Assembly (NCBI GenBank): GCA_004193285.1
Contig: SECP01000054.1
Span: 1 to 58,198, forward strand
From: Myxococcales bacterium
Lineage (GTDB): Bacteria; Myxococcota_A; Polyangia; Polyangiales; Polyangiaceae
Reading direction: 5' to 3'
Length of the DNA: 58,198 nt
The notes beneath the pieces are model-generated. The model ran no database searches. It had not been told where the DNA came from and saw only the letters and a program-made list of their open reading frames with translations. The position numbers and the translations under genes were made by a program. Below are positions 41,905 through 50,618 of the stretch, piece after piece. How positions within the stretch are numbered: position 1 is the first letter of the stretch; the number at the start of each line of letters is the position of its first letter.

Positions 41905-43482
41905 ATGATGCGCGGACGTCTCCTACCTACTTTCGTCCTGCTCGGCGCTCTCGCTGCGACGAGCGCCGGATGTCGAACCGACAGCGACAACATCAAGGCT
42001 TGGGCCAGCAAGAGTCAGGGGCCGCGCAAGCTCGTGGCCGTGCTGACCCACGACAAGTACCCGACCGAGCTGCGCATCGAGGCCGCGCTCACGTTGATCA
42101 GCATGAAGCCGCGAGGCGGGCGGCGCATCGGCATCCAAGGCACCGACGATCAGCCGGGGCTCATCGACGCGCTGGCTCAAATGCCGCCGGCCTCGCGCAG
42201 CACGATCGTCTCGCGCCTGGTGCCGAAGCTGCAAGAAGAGATGATGAAGCCGCTGCCCTCGGCTCAGGCCGGCCAGGCCGTGGTGGACCCGACCGTCCCG
42301 TACAAGGACGCGGCCTTCGCGCTGCTCACGCACGACGACGGCGCGCTGCTGCCGGACGAAGGCCTGCGCAAGAGCCTGCGCACGACGCTGGCCACGTGGA
42401 CCGCGACCAACTTCGCCGAGCGGCTGGACGACACGTCGCAGATGTTCGGCATGGAGCAGGTGCTGCGCGAGCTGAAGGCGGACGGCGTGCGCTCGCTGCC
42501 GGATCTCATCGCCCCCGGCGCGGCCAAGATCGACCGCATCTCCGCCATGATCGCGGACTTCGGCGACGACGCCACCAAGGCGAAGGCGGGCGAGAAGCTG
42601 GTCGCGGTCGCCAAAGAGGTCAACTCCGAGGCCTGGATCAAGCAGAAGGCGCCCGGGGTGGAGGCAGCGAACAAGGCCTCCAAGATCAACGTGAAGCCGG
42701 AGCAGTTCAAGGCCCAGCTCACCAAGTACCAAGACGAAGAGCTGCTGCGCGTCTTTACCTCGATGAAGAAGGTCGGCGGCAAGCCGGTCGTCGCGTACCT
42801 GGTCGCCTTCGCCCAGGACAAGACCCAGGACCCGCCGCGCCGTGCGGCCGCCCTCGCTGCCTTGCAAGGCAACCTCGATAAGAAGGACCCGGCCCACGCC
42901 GCCGCCGTCATGTCGGTCGCCGGCGCCTCGGACACGCCGGACGCCGTGCGCGAGGTCGCGCTGGCGCGAGTTGGTGAGCTCCCGCGCCCGCTCGTCATCG
43001 AGAAGCTCTACGACTTGTTCAGGGATCCGAACTGGAAGGTGCGCTGGGTCGCCGCGGAGCTGGTGCTCAAGATGAGCGAGACCCCGCAGCTGCCGGAGTT
43101 CTTCAGCAAGCTCGACAAGGCCGAGAACATGGCCATCACCGAGCCGCTGAAATATGGCCAGCTCATTGCCAACATGAAGGGCACGCCGACCCCGGCGCAG
43201 GTAGCCGAAAAGTACGCCGCCAGCGGACACTCCGTACAGAACCGTCTAACCGCCCTGGGTTACTACTACAACGTCGGGACTCAGGCCGACTTGGCCAAGA
43301 TCTCGGGTTATGCTTCGGACCGAACCGCGGCGCCGAAGTGCAAAGCAGACGCCAAGGATTGCGACTGGAAATGCGACGTGCAAACCGACAAGGGCTCGGA
43401 GACCAAAGAGGTGACGACGCTCGGCGAGTTCGTCGAGCACTGCGTCAAGCCCGCGATGGAAAAGCGCAAGTCGCTAAAGTAG
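41905..43482 (+). CDS. HEAT-repeat lipoprotein
   Basis: Signal MMRGRLLPTFVLLGALAA then TSAGC lipobox. The mature 500 residues are helical with HEAT-type pairs: PTELRIEAALTLISMKPRGG, PDAVREVALARVGELPRPLV, LFRDPNWKVRWVAAELVLKM. The C-terminus has four Cys (KCKADAKDCDWKC and EHCV) that may form disulfides. Probably periplasmic scaffold. The start at 41905 is chosen for the signal; the nominal ATG at 41866 adds 13 polar residues. Eight bases before the FHA gene, so likely an operon through 46012. Confidence 0.8.
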   Translation: MMRGRLLPTFVLLGALAATSAGCRTDSDNIKAWASKSQGPRKLVAVLTHDKYPTELRIEAALTLISMKPRGGRRIGIQGTDDQPGLIDALAQMPPASRSTIVSRLVPKLQEEMMKPLPSAQAGQAVVDPTVPYKDAAFALLTHDDGALLPDEGLRKSLRTTLATWTATNFAERLDDTSQMFGMEQVLRELKADGVRSLPDLIAPGAAKIDRISAMIADFGDDATKAKAGEKLVAVAKEVNSEAWIKQKAPGVEAANKASKINVKPEQFKAQLTKYQDEELLRVFTSMKKVGGKPVVAYLVAFAQDKTQDPPRRAAALAALQGNLDKKDPAHAAAVMSVAGASDTPDAVREVALARVGELPRPLVIEKLYDLFRDPNWKVRWVAAELVLKMSETPQLPEFFSKLDKAENMAITEPLKYGQLIANMKGTPTPAQVAEKYAASGHSVQNRLTALGYYYNVGTQADLAKISGYASDRTAAPKCKADAKDCDWKCDVQTDKGSETKEVTTLGEFVEHCVKPAMEKRKSLK

Positions 43483-43489
43483 AAGACCG

Positions 43490-44296
43490 ATGACGGCGGA
43501 TACGAACAAGAAGACTCAGCGCACGTTCCAGTGCAAAGACGCCCTGTGGCAAAAGTTCGAGCAGATGGCCCGCGAGCTCGAATGCTCCGTGGACTACCTG
43601 GTCAACGACGCCATGAAGCAGTACGCGCGTCAGCGCGGCTACGGCGCGGCCGCTGGCTCGCCGTCGATCCCGCCGATGGCCTCGCCGCCGTCGTCGGCTC
43701 CCGCGCCGAGCACCGGTCTGCCGCCCGCAGCTCCGGTGCCGCCGCCGCCCGCGCCGCCCAAGGCTGCGCCGCCGCCGCCCGCCCCTGGCAAGCGCCCGGT
43801 CGCGCCGCCGCCGGTGCCCGCGGCGCCCCCGCCAGTGCCCGCTGGGCTCGCGCCGCCGCCGCTGCCGCCGCCCGGTGGCTCGGCCCTTCCGGCGCCCACG
43901 CGTCGCGCCCCTGGCCCGCCTCCTCCGCCCATGCCGAGCGGCGGCGGTCGCAGCATGCCGCCGCCTCCTCCCCCTCCGCGGGGAGCCACCCCCGCGCCGG
44001 CTCAAGGCGCAGCAGGCGCGAAGCTCACCATCAGCTACCAGGGTGAGTCGTTCCCGGTCACCAAGGACCGCTTCATCATCGGCCGCGGCAAGCAGTCCAG
44101 CGACCTGACCATCAAGGACCCGAACGTCTCGCGCCAGCACGCGATGATCGAGTTCTCCAACGGCCAGTACTACATCGTGGACATGGGCTCGACCAACGGC
44201 GTCGAGTACAACGGCCAGCGCGTGCAGCGCAAAGTGATCTCGGAAGGCGACGCCTTCCGGGTGTGCGACCACGAGCTGACGTTCAGCTTCAGCTGA
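43490..44296 (+). CDS. FHA-domain protein with N-terminal ribbon-helix-helix-like domain
   Basis: FHA domains bind phosphothreonine. The C-terminal 95 residues show the FHA core: FIIGRGKQSSDLTIKDPNVS (G-R then S), RQHAMIEFSNGQYYIVDMGS and TNGVEYNGQRV (the S-x-x-H and T-N-G motifs). Residues 1-50 (RTFQCKDALWQKFEQMAREL then CSVDYLVNDAMKQYARQRGYG-like) resemble a ribbon-helix-helix DNA-binding unit. A Pro/Ala linker joins them. This pairing suggests DNA- or partner-binding controlled by Ser/Thr kinases, which abound in myxobacteria; kinase unknown. Confidence 0.85.
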   Translation: MTADTNKKTQRTFQCKDALWQKFEQMARELECSVDYLVNDAMKQYARQRGYGAAAGSPSIPPMASPPSSAPAPSTGLPPAAPVPPPPAPPKAAPPPPAPGKRPVAPPPVPAAPPPVPAGLAPPPLPPPGGSALPAPTRRAPGPPPPPMPSGGGRSMPPPPPPPRGATPAPAQGAAGAKLTISYQGESFPVTKDRFIIGRGKQSSDLTIKDPNVSRQHAMIEFSNGQYYIVDMGSTNGVEYNGQRVQRKVISEGDAFRVCDHELTFSFS

Positions 44297-44303
44297 GGGG
44301 CTC

Positions 44304-45527
44304 CTGCGCTGGGCCTCACTGGCGCTCGGGCTCCTCACCACGCTGAGCAGCCCGCGCGCCACGGGCGCGGCTCCGGACAGGCTGGAGGGCGTGCGCAGCG
44401 TCATCGTGCTGCGGCGCGACGAGCCGCTGTTCACGGAGCCGAACAAGGGGGCGGCTCGTCGCGGGGCGGCGGAGCGAGGCGCCACGCTGCCGGTGTTCGA
44501 CCTGGCGCGCGGCGGAGGCTGCAGCGCGCGTTGGTTCTCGGTCGGGCCGCTCGCGTGGATTTGCGAAGATGGCGCGGAGGCCTCCGCGGCGACCCCGCCG
44601 CCTGAGCGTGCGCGAGAGCCGAGCGCGGACGGCCTGCCCCACGCGTACTACTTCGTCGGGCCAGACGGCTCCTTCGGCTACGGCGACTTGCTGGTGGCGG
44701 AAGACGGAGTTCCGGAGACGCAGTTCCTGCCGGGCTTCGGCGTGGCGATCACGCGCGAAGGGCAGAAGCCGGGCGGGGAGCGCTACGGCCTGTCTACCCA
44801 CGGTTACTGGATCCCGCTCCGCGACTTGCGGCGCGTCATGCCGCCGCTGTTCCGCGGCGTAGGGCTGGACCGCGCGCTCGACGTGGCCTGGGTGAACGTG
44901 GACAAGGCACGCCCGCGCCAGGCACCGGGCGGCAGCGTGACGCGCGATGTGCTGCCCCGCCAAACGCGCCTCACGGTCCTGGAAACGCGCGAGCTCGCCG
45001 GCAAGAAGTGGCTCCGGGTCGGTCAAGACGCGTGGCTGCCGCAAACGGACGTCAGCGCGCCGACGCCGGCGCCCAAGCCGCCGGAGGTGAAGGCCGGGGA
45101 GCGTTGGTTCGACGTGGAGCTCGCCTCACAGACGCTCACCGCCTACGTCGGGGACCAGCCGCTCTTCGCCACCTTGGTCTCCACCGGCCGCGGAGCGCAG
45201 GGCAGCGAGCTGGCAACGCCCAAGGGCATCCACCGGATTTGGGTGAAGCTCGCCCAGAGCGACATGGACAACTTGGAGAACCTCGAGGCGAGCCAGACCT
45301 ACGCCATCCAGGCCGTGCCCTGGGTCATGTACTTCCAGAAGGGCTACGGCCTCCACGGCACCTTCTGGCACCGCGCCTTCGGGCGGGTGCAGAGCCACGG
45401 CTGCGTGAACCTCAGCCCGGCGGACGCCGAGCGGCTGTTCGAGCTGGCAAGCCCGCGGCTGCCGAGCGGCTGGACAGCCGCGCTGCCGACGGTCTACGAA
45501 CGAGGAAGCTTGGTGCGCGTCCGGTAG
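44304..45527 (+). CDS. L,D-transpeptidase (YkuD family), probable CTG start
   Basis: YkuD enzymes crosslink peptidoglycan or attach lipoproteins using a Cys thioester. The catalytic block is QSHGCVNLSPADAERLF (S-H-G-C near residues 364-367) after YFQKGYGLHGTFWHRAFG. SH3-like segments precede it (RSVIVLRRDEPLFTEPNKGA). The standard start, GTG at 44391, lacks a signal. Upstream in frame, from CTG at 44304, is LRWASLALGLLTTLSSPRAT with GA before APD, a good signal peptide preceded by GAGG five bases away. I place the start there. It follows the FHA stop by seven bases, so coupled expression is likely. Confidence 0.8.
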   Translation: MRWASLALGLLTTLSSPRATGAAPDRLEGVRSVIVLRRDEPLFTEPNKGAARRGAAERGATLPVFDLARGGGCSARWFSVGPLAWICEDGAEASAATPPPERAREPSADGLPHAYYFVGPDGSFGYGDLLVAEDGVPETQFLPGFGVAITREGQKPGGERYGLSTHGYWIPLRDLRRVMPPLFRGVGLDRALDVAWVNVDKARPRQAPGGSVTRDVLPRQTRLTVLETRELAGKKWLRVGQDAWLPQTDVSAPTPAPKPPEVKAGERWFDVELASQTLTAYVGDQPLFATLVSTGRGAQGSELATPKGIHRIWVKLAQSDMDNLENLEASQTYAIQAVPWVMYFQKGYGLHGTFWHRAFGRVQSHGCVNLSPADAERLFELASPRLPSGWTAALPTVYERGSLVRVR

Positions 45528-45565
45528 TAGAACTCCCGGCGCCTCGCCCTACCTGGAGAAAACGG

Positions 45566-46012
45566 ATGGAGCTCAAAATCGGTCGCGACACCCTGCTCGC
45601 CATTGCCGCCATTGCCTGGGCGGATGGCTCCATCGATCCCCGTGAGGCCGAGGCGCTGCGCCAGGCGACGAAGCACCTGGAGGTGCAAGGTCAGGACCTT
45701 TCGGACGTGGAGCGCGCGCTGCAAAGCCGCATCGGGCTGGACGAGGTGGAGACGGTGCGGATGAATCGCCTCACGCGGCTCTTCACTTACGCCACCTGCT
45801 TCTGGATGGCCGAGGTAGACGGCGCGGCATCGCAGACCGAGAGCGCCATGCTGCAGCTGCTCGGGGACCGGCTGGGCCTCTCGCGCGTGTCGCGCGAACG
45901 AGCTCAGAACGCGGTGCGCGGCATCGCGCAGCGGTCCGCCTCGACCGCTTTCGACTTGCTGGAGTTGCGCTCGCGACTATCCGCTGGGCTGAGCCAAATC
46001 GGCGACGAGTGA
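45566..46012 (+). CDS. TerB-like (tellurite-resistance-B fold) protein
   Basis: Helical protein of 148 residues. The N-terminal blocks LLAIAAIAWADGSIDPREAE and CFWMAEVDGAASQTESAMLQ are two copies of the TerB/DjlA pattern (A-W-A-D-G...D-x-x-E), which binds metal in related proteins. Start: ATG with GGAG eight bases upstream. 38 bp after the L,D-transpeptidase, same strand; convergent with atpE across a 48-bp gap without an obvious stem. Confidence 0.78.
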   Translation: MELKIGRDTLLAIAAIAWADGSIDPREAEALRQATKHLEVQGQDLSDVERALQSRIGLDEVETVRMNRLTRLFTYATCFWMAEVDGAASQTESAMLQLLGDRLGLSRVSRERAQNAVRGIAQRSASTAFDLLELRSRLSAGLSQIGDE

Positions 46013-46060
46013 GACTCGTGCTTTCGGCTCAGCCCGCGGGAACGCGGAGCGCTCGCCAGC

Positions 46061-46375
46061 TCAGATCTTGCCGGTGAGCAAGAAGGCGATGATGAACGCG
46101 AACAGCACCAGCGACTCGATGAGGGCCAGGCCCAAGATCATCGGGGTCTGGATGCGGGGGGCGGCGCCGGGGTTGCGGCTGATGCCCTCCAGAGCGGCCG
46201 CGGCAGCGCGACCCTGAGCCAGGCCGCCGCCGAGCACCGCCAAGCCAATCGCGAGGGCGGCGCCAATCGCAGCAGCGGAGCTCGCGCCACTCGCCGGTTC
46301 GCCCTGGGCGAAGGCCGGGCTGGCGGTCAGGGTGGCGAGGGCAACACTGGCAAGCTTGAGCTTGTTCTTCGACAT
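46061..46375 (-). CDS. atpE: ATP synthase Fo subunit c
   Basis: Proton- or sodium-carrying ring subunit. Two hairpin helices: AIGAALAIGLAVLGGGLAQG with the RNPGAAPR loop, and MILGLALIESLVLFAFIIAF with carboxylate E87 (of 104). Q54 in GLAQG occupies the place seen in many c subunits; the full Na+ set is incomplete because T is replaced by L after E-S, so H+ coupling is more likely (inference). A 23-residue signal-like N-terminus (MSKNKLKLASVALATLTA ending ASPAFAQ) precedes the first helix, an uncommon feature. Start at 46375; 183 bp downstream of atpB. Confidence 0.92.
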   Translation of the reverse strand: MSKNKLKLASVALATLTASPAFAQGEPASGASSAAAIGAALAIGLAVLGGGLAQGRAAAAALEGISRNPGAAPRIQTPMILGLALIESLVLFAFIIAFLLTGKI

Positions 46376-46558
46376 AAAAAGGACTCCTTGTACTCCGCGT
46401 GGCGCTGGTTGCGCCGAAGACACGCCGTGCAAGCGCACGGGGTAATTTCGCGACCCGCTCTTAGTTCGTTTTCGTTCCCCGTGCCACTCGTTTTTAGGGC
46501 GCGGGTACTTTCGACGGTGAGCGGGTCTCCTGTTTCCGAGCTGATTGGAAGGCGAGCG

Positions 46559-47347
46559 TCAGTGATGCGCGTGGCCGGGGCCGTGCGCCTCGTGCTCGGT
46601 CGCGAGGCCGATATAGATGCACGTGAGCATGGTGAAGACCAACGTTTGGATCATCACCACGAGGCAACCCAGGATCATGAGCGGGATCGGCACGAACAGC
46701 GCGACCAGCGACATGAACAAGCCGAGCATCAAATGGTCGGCGGCCATGTTCACCATGAGCCGCACCGCCAGCGTGACGGGGCGCACGCACAGCGAGATGA
46801 CTTCGATGGGAAACATCAACCAAGCCAGGTACCAGGCCGGCCCGGCGAGGTGCTTCACGTAGCCGAAGCCGTTCGTCATCAAGCCGTAGGCGTTGAAGAG
46901 CACGAACACGACGAGCGCGCTGCCGAGGGTGATGTTGAGGCTGCTGGTCGCCACCGGCATGCCGGGGATGAGCGCCATCAGGTTGCCGAAGAACACGAAC
47001 AGCGCCGAGGTGCCGATGAGCGGGAAGTACTTCTTCGCGCGCTCCGCATCCATGACGTTCTTGGCGAGGTCGTAGAAGTAAGCGAGGAACGCCTCCATGA
47101 AGGTGCGGAGGGTGAGCTTGTCTTCCGGGATGATGGCTTCATCCGTCTTGTCCAGGCGGGAGCGAGTGCGCGCGGCCATCAGCAAGACGAGCACGGTGAT
47201 GAAGAGCGACGCCGCGAGCGGCTCGAAGCCGTGCCACGTGGGCGCTTGCTTACCGACGATGCTCTCCCCGAGCACGTCGGCGTTGTGCTCGAGGGTCTCG
47301 CGGAAGTGCGAAAGGATCAGGGTGAGCCAAGAGGAATGTTCGGGCAT
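46559..47347 (-). CDS. atpB: ATP synthase Fo subunit a
   Basis: Static channel subunit, 262 residues with five to six TM helices. The essential Arg is in VRPVTLAVRLMVNMAADH near residue 195. Other hallmarks are YFPLIGTSALFVFFGNLMAL with IPGMPVATSSLNITLG. A His-rich tail ends HGPGHAHH. Start at 47347 with AAAGG seven bases upstream. Its start codon is 3 bp after the stop of the preceding atpI-like gene. Confidence 0.95.
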   Translation of the reverse strand: MPEHSSWLTLILSHFRETLEHNADVLGESIVGKQAPTWHGFEPLAASLFITVLVLLMAARTRSRLDKTDEAIIPEDKLTLRTFMEAFLAYFYDLAKNVMDAERAKKYFPLIGTSALFVFFGNLMALIPGMPVATSSLNITLGSALVVFVLFNAYGLMTNGFGYVKHLAGPAWYLAWLMFPIEVISLCVRPVTLAVRLMVNMAADHLMLGLFMSLVALFVPIPLMILGCLVVMIQTLVFTMLTCIYIGLATEHEAHGPGHAHH

Positions 47348-47350
47348 CTA

Positions 47351-47791
47351 TCAACCTTTGAGGTGTCCGTCGCGAGGCATGGGACCAGAATCAGGCTCGA
47401 TTCCGGGGTGAGTTTCAGGAGCGGTGACCGCGCGTGAGCGCGCGTTGCCGAGCTGCGCAAAGACGATGCCCACCGGCAACGCCACGTAGCCGACCGCGAG
47501 CGGCACGACCGCCGCGACCTCCAGCTTGAGCACGAGCGCCACGAGCGCGAGCAAGCCGACCAGCTTGAACGCAGCGAGCAGCACCCAGGGCAGGCCCGCG
47601 CCGTTCATGAACGCGCGCACGATGCGGGCCAGCGCCCACAGATTGAAGGCGGCGACGAACGCGCCGATCGCGACGCCGAGAGGCGCGCCTTTGCCGAGCA
47701 CGAACGGCGACGCGGCCGTGAAGAGCGCGCCCGTAATGGCGACCGCCCACAGCGCGGCGCGAAGGCCGCTATCTTCATCCGTTCGGGGCAT
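47351..47791 (-). CDS. ATP synthase subunit I-like membrane protein
   Basis: Small membrane protein (146 aa) with four TM segments: LWAVAITGALFTAASPFVLG, LGVAIGAFVAAFNLWALARI, LPWVLLAAFKLVGLLALVAL, LEVAAVVPLAVGYVALPVGI. AtpI-type proteins help assemble the c ring or supply Mg2+. The start chosen is ATG at 47791 (MPRTDEDSGLRAAL), which overlaps the end of the AtpZ-like gene by 17 bp. The 35-residue extension in the longer frame falls in the other gene. Confidence 0.8.
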   Translation of the reverse strand: MPRTDEDSGLRAALWAVAITGALFTAASPFVLGKGAPLGVAIGAFVAAFNLWALARIVRAFMNGAGLPWVLLAAFKLVGLLALVALVLKLEVAAVVPLAVGYVALPVGIVFAQLGNARSRAVTAPETHPGIEPDSGPMPRDGHLKG

Positions 47792-48131
47792 CGTCGTCGT
47801 ACTTTTGCCGAGCTTCTTGGTCGCGCCGCTCGGCCTCTTCGGCCTGCTGGTTCGACTTTCGCACCGCTCGATAGATGGCGCGCCCCGCGGCCGCAAGTCC
47901 GTAAGCGAAGCCGACCCAAGTCAGCACGCCGCCGGTGTGGAGCTTCTTGTCCAGCCACTGGCCGCCGAACAAGCCGACGACCACGCTCAGCGCGATCTCC
48001 ATGCCCAAGGTCCCGTAGGTTCCGAGGGCTTTCCAGTCTTGCTGCACGGGCGGCGGTTTGATGACGACTCTCGAGGAGTGAGCGGTAGCCGTGCCGGGGG
48101 GCGCGACGCGGCGGGCAGTAGCACGCTGCAT
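47775..48131 (-). CDS. AtpZ/AtpI family protein
   Basis: Residues 36-95 show the AtpZ pattern: ALGTYGTLGMEIALSVVVGL with FGGQWLDKKLHTGG and FAYGLAAAGRAIYRAVRK, two TM helices with a basic end. Acts in assembly of the Fo sector. The ATG at 48131 is 17 bp from the divergent start at 48149, too close for two promoters, so the true start may be further in (GTG or the V-V-I-K segment). First of the Fo cluster; no F1 genes follow. Confidence 0.8.
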   Translation of the reverse strand: MQRATARRVAPPGTATAHSSRVVIKPPPVQQDWKALGTYGTLGMEIALSVVVGLFGGQWLDKKLHTGGVLTWVGFAYGLAAAGRAIYRAVRKSNQQAEEAERRDQEARQKYDDDAPNG

Positions 48132-48148
48132 GCTATGGTCCAGCTCGG

Positions 48149-49099
48149 ATGAAGCGCGTTGCCGTTCTTCTAGGCGCGGCTGCGGCACTGCTACCGCAAG
48201 CCGCTCTGGCCCAGCTTCCGTTGATCCCTGCCGGTGAGAGTCCGGCGCCGGCCGCAGCCTCTCCGGAGGGGAGCCCGCCCGGCCCCGCGACCTCGGCTCC
48301 CGAAGCGCCCCCGGGGCCGCCAGGCGACCAGTACTTCGTGGAGCAGCCGCCGCCGGCGCCCTCCTCGCCGACCGAGGTCCGACCGCCAGAGCCTCCCCCA
48401 CCGTTCGAGCCACCGCCGCCCGGCGGCTACTTCGAGCCCCCTCCCCCGCCATACATCCATCACTTCGCGCCCGAGCGGTCCTTGTACGTGGGGGCCCGGG
48501 TCGGCTGGTTCGTGCCGTTCGGCAACGCGTGGGCGCGAGCCCGCCCGGTATCCACGAATGGCGGCACCGGCTACGTCCTGGAGGGCGTGCCGTGGCGAGA
48601 CTACGCGTCCTCCGGGCCGATGCTCGAGCTCAACGCCGGCGTGCGCTTGTCACGCTCCTACGCGCTCTTCGCGCTCTGGGAGCGCGCGCAGCTCGGCTCC
48701 GGCGACGATCGCACGGAGGGCGAGCCAGACGGCGCCGAGACTGATTTCTGGGCGGCGGGGCTGCGCGCTTCCTCCAACCCGGACGCGCTCGGCTTCGTCA
48801 CCGAGGTGGCGGTGGGTTACCGACGCGCCCGCAGCTTTTACGAAAACGGCGCCGAGGTCCGCTTCACCGACGCGCCGTTCGAGGCGCGCCTCGGCTTGGG
48901 CGCGGAGCTGCGCACGAGTCGCCTGGTCACCTGGTCCGCCCTCGTCACCGTGGGCGTGGGCGGCTTCGGCGAGGTGCGAGCGGTCGCGCCGAGCGGCAGC
49001 TCACTACCGCGGACTCGCCCCGAAGACGCCGGAGACGGCCACGCGTGGGCGACGCTGAACATCGGCGGCCACTTCGACCTCTTCCCGACGAAGGACTGA
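48149..49099 (+). CDS. Secreted protein with Pro-rich linker and beta-barrel-like domain
   Basis: Signal MKRVAVLLGAAAALLPQAAL with cleavage after ALA-Q, a linker very rich in Pro (about residues 25-105), then about 205 residues of alternating strands: RSLYVGARVGWFVPFGNAWA, LELNAGVRLSRSYALFALWE, DALGFVTEVAVGYRRARSFY, WATLNIGGHFDLFPTKD. Resembles outer-membrane barrels with a periplasmic Pro-rich tether. Role unknown. Its start is 17 bp from the AtpZ-like gene on the other strand. Confidence 0.72.
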   Translation: MKRVAVLLGAAAALLPQAALAQLPLIPAGESPAPAAASPEGSPPGPATSAPEAPPGPPGDQYFVEQPPPAPSSPTEVRPPEPPPPFEPPPPGGYFEPPPPPYIHHFAPERSLYVGARVGWFVPFGNAWARARPVSTNGGTGYVLEGVPWRDYASSGPMLELNAGVRLSRSYALFALWERAQLGSGDDRTEGEPDGAETDFWAAGLRASSNPDALGFVTEVAVGYRRARSFYENGAEVRFTDAPFEARLGLGAELRTSRLVTWSALVTVGVGGFGEVRAVAPSGSSLPRTRPEDAGDGHAWATLNIGGHFDLFPTKD

Positions 49100-49100
49100 G

Positions 49101-50618
49101 TCAAGCTCCGGCAAAGTGGAGGACGATGCGCGTGCCGCGCGGCTCGCGCGGCTCCACCCGAATGCCGCCGCCGTGCGCCTCCGCTATCTGCCGGGTGATG
49201 GCGAGGCCGAGGCCGGTGCCGTGCTGCTTGGTCGTGAAGAACGGCTCGAACAGACGTTCGCGCGTGGTGGCCGGCATGCCGACTCCCTCGTCGTCCACGA
49301 TGAGATCCAGCCCGCCGTCGCTGCGCACGACCCGAACCACCACCCGCCCGCCGCTCGGCATCGCCTCCCGCGCGTTGCGCAGCAAGTTGAGGAGGGCCTG
49401 GCGAACTTGAGCTTCGTCCATCGGCAGCATGAGCTCCGCGACCTCCGCGTCGATGGCGAGCTCGAGCTGCACCCCGGCTTGTGAAAGCTCGCGGCGCACG
49501 AACTCACACGCCTCTTCCACCACCTCCACGAGCTTTTCTGGTTGTTTCTGCTGCGGCCGCTGGCGCGCCACGGACAGGTACTGCCCGCTCAGCGCGGAGA
49601 GGCGCTCTACCTCGGCCTTGATCGCGCGCAGCAGATTGTGAGCTTCGTCGGCCGAGGAAGGCACCTCCTCCTCGAGCAGCTCCAGGTTCAGCGCGATCGA
49701 CGAGAGCGGATTGCGGATCTCGTGGGTGACGTGAGCCGCCATCTTGCCAATCGTCGCGAGGCGCTCCGAGACCAGCAGCTGCTCGTTGGCCCGCGCGATC
49801 GCGCTCACCATGCTCTCGAACGTCGCCGCGAGCTCGCCGATCTCGTCGTTGGAGACGACGGCCGAACGCGGCTTCAAGTCCCCGCGCGCGACCGCCTTGG
49901 CGCGCTCCGTCACGAGGCCGAGCGGGAGCAGCATCCGACGCGCGTAGACCGCCATCACCGCGCCCGTCAGCAGCGTCGCGAGCGTGAGCGAAACCAGGAG
50001 CCACGAAGCGATGCGCTCACGCCGCCGCGCCTGCGCCACGAGCCCGTCCACGCTTCGCTCCACGTGCTGCTCGATCTGCGCCAAGCGCTGGCTCTCCTCC
50101 ACGCCGCGCGTGACGAGCTCGTCGCGGAGCCGCTCGGCTTGCGCGGGATCACGACGGTCCAGCGCTTCGAACAGGCGGTCCAGGCGACCGCCGTCGCTGG
50201 CGACGAAGCGCTCGGCGTCGTCCAGCTCGCGCAGCAGCTCGCGACCGATAGCGCGCGACTCCGGGTCCGTTCGCTCCAAAAAGGCCGCGGAAACCGCGGT
50301 CCGAGCTCGGCTGAAGAGCCGCGGACGCTCCACCGTGCGCGCCGCCCCGAACCAGGCCCGGATGTCCACCGGGTTCTTGGCGCTCGTGCTGTGATTCAGC
50401 TGGGTGTTCCAGGTGTCCTGCCGGGCGACGACGTCGCGGAGCGCGAGGGCGAGCGGAAAGTAGCGCGCGCGCATCAGGTTGGCTTCTTCTACCGCCTCAC
50501 GCTGCGCGAAGACGGAGAAGCCGGCCGCGGCCGCGAACGCGAGCACCACGACCACGAACGATGCAAACACGCGCGCCGCGACCGGCCGGCGCTTGCGCGG
50601 AGTCGCGCCTTCAGCCAT
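49101..50618 (-). CDS. Membrane histidine kinase with HAMP domain
   Basis: 505 residues: TM1 about 14-32 (VFASFVVVVLAFAAAAGFSV), a periplasmic sensing region to about 200, TM2 about 204-224, HAMP about 225-280 (LGLVTERAKAVARGDLKPRS), HisKA with H near residue 300 (HVTHEIRNPLSSIALNLELL), then HATPase with N box NLLRNAREAMPSG, G1 DDEGVGMP and F/G2 FEPFFTTKQHGTGLGLAI. No receiver is adjacent. Its ATG overlaps the stop of the Fe-S protein gene by 8 bp, so the two are translationally coupled, and redox input is possible. Confidence 0.93.
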   Translation of the reverse strand: MAEGATPRKRRPVAARVFASFVVVVLAFAAAAGFSVFAQREAVEEANLMRARYFPLALALRDVVARQDTWNTQLNHSTSAKNPVDIRAWFGAARTVERPRLFSRARTAVSAAFLERTDPESRAIGRELLRELDDAERFVASDGGRLDRLFEALDRRDPAQAERLRDELVTRGVEESQRLAQIEQHVERSVDGLVAQARRRERIASWLLVSLTLATLLTGAVMAVYARRMLLPLGLVTERAKAVARGDLKPRSAVVSNDEIGELAATFESMVSAIARANEQLLVSERLATIGKMAAHVTHEIRNPLSSIALNLELLEEEVPSSADEAHNLLRAIKAEVERLSALSGQYLSVARQRPQQKQPEKLVEVVEEACEFVRRELSQAGVQLELAIDAEVAELMLPMDEAQVRQALLNLLRNAREAMPSGGRVVVRVVRSDGGLDLIVDDEGVGMPATTRERLFEPFFTTKQHGTGLGLAITRQIAEAHGGGIRVEPREPRGTRIVLHFAGA

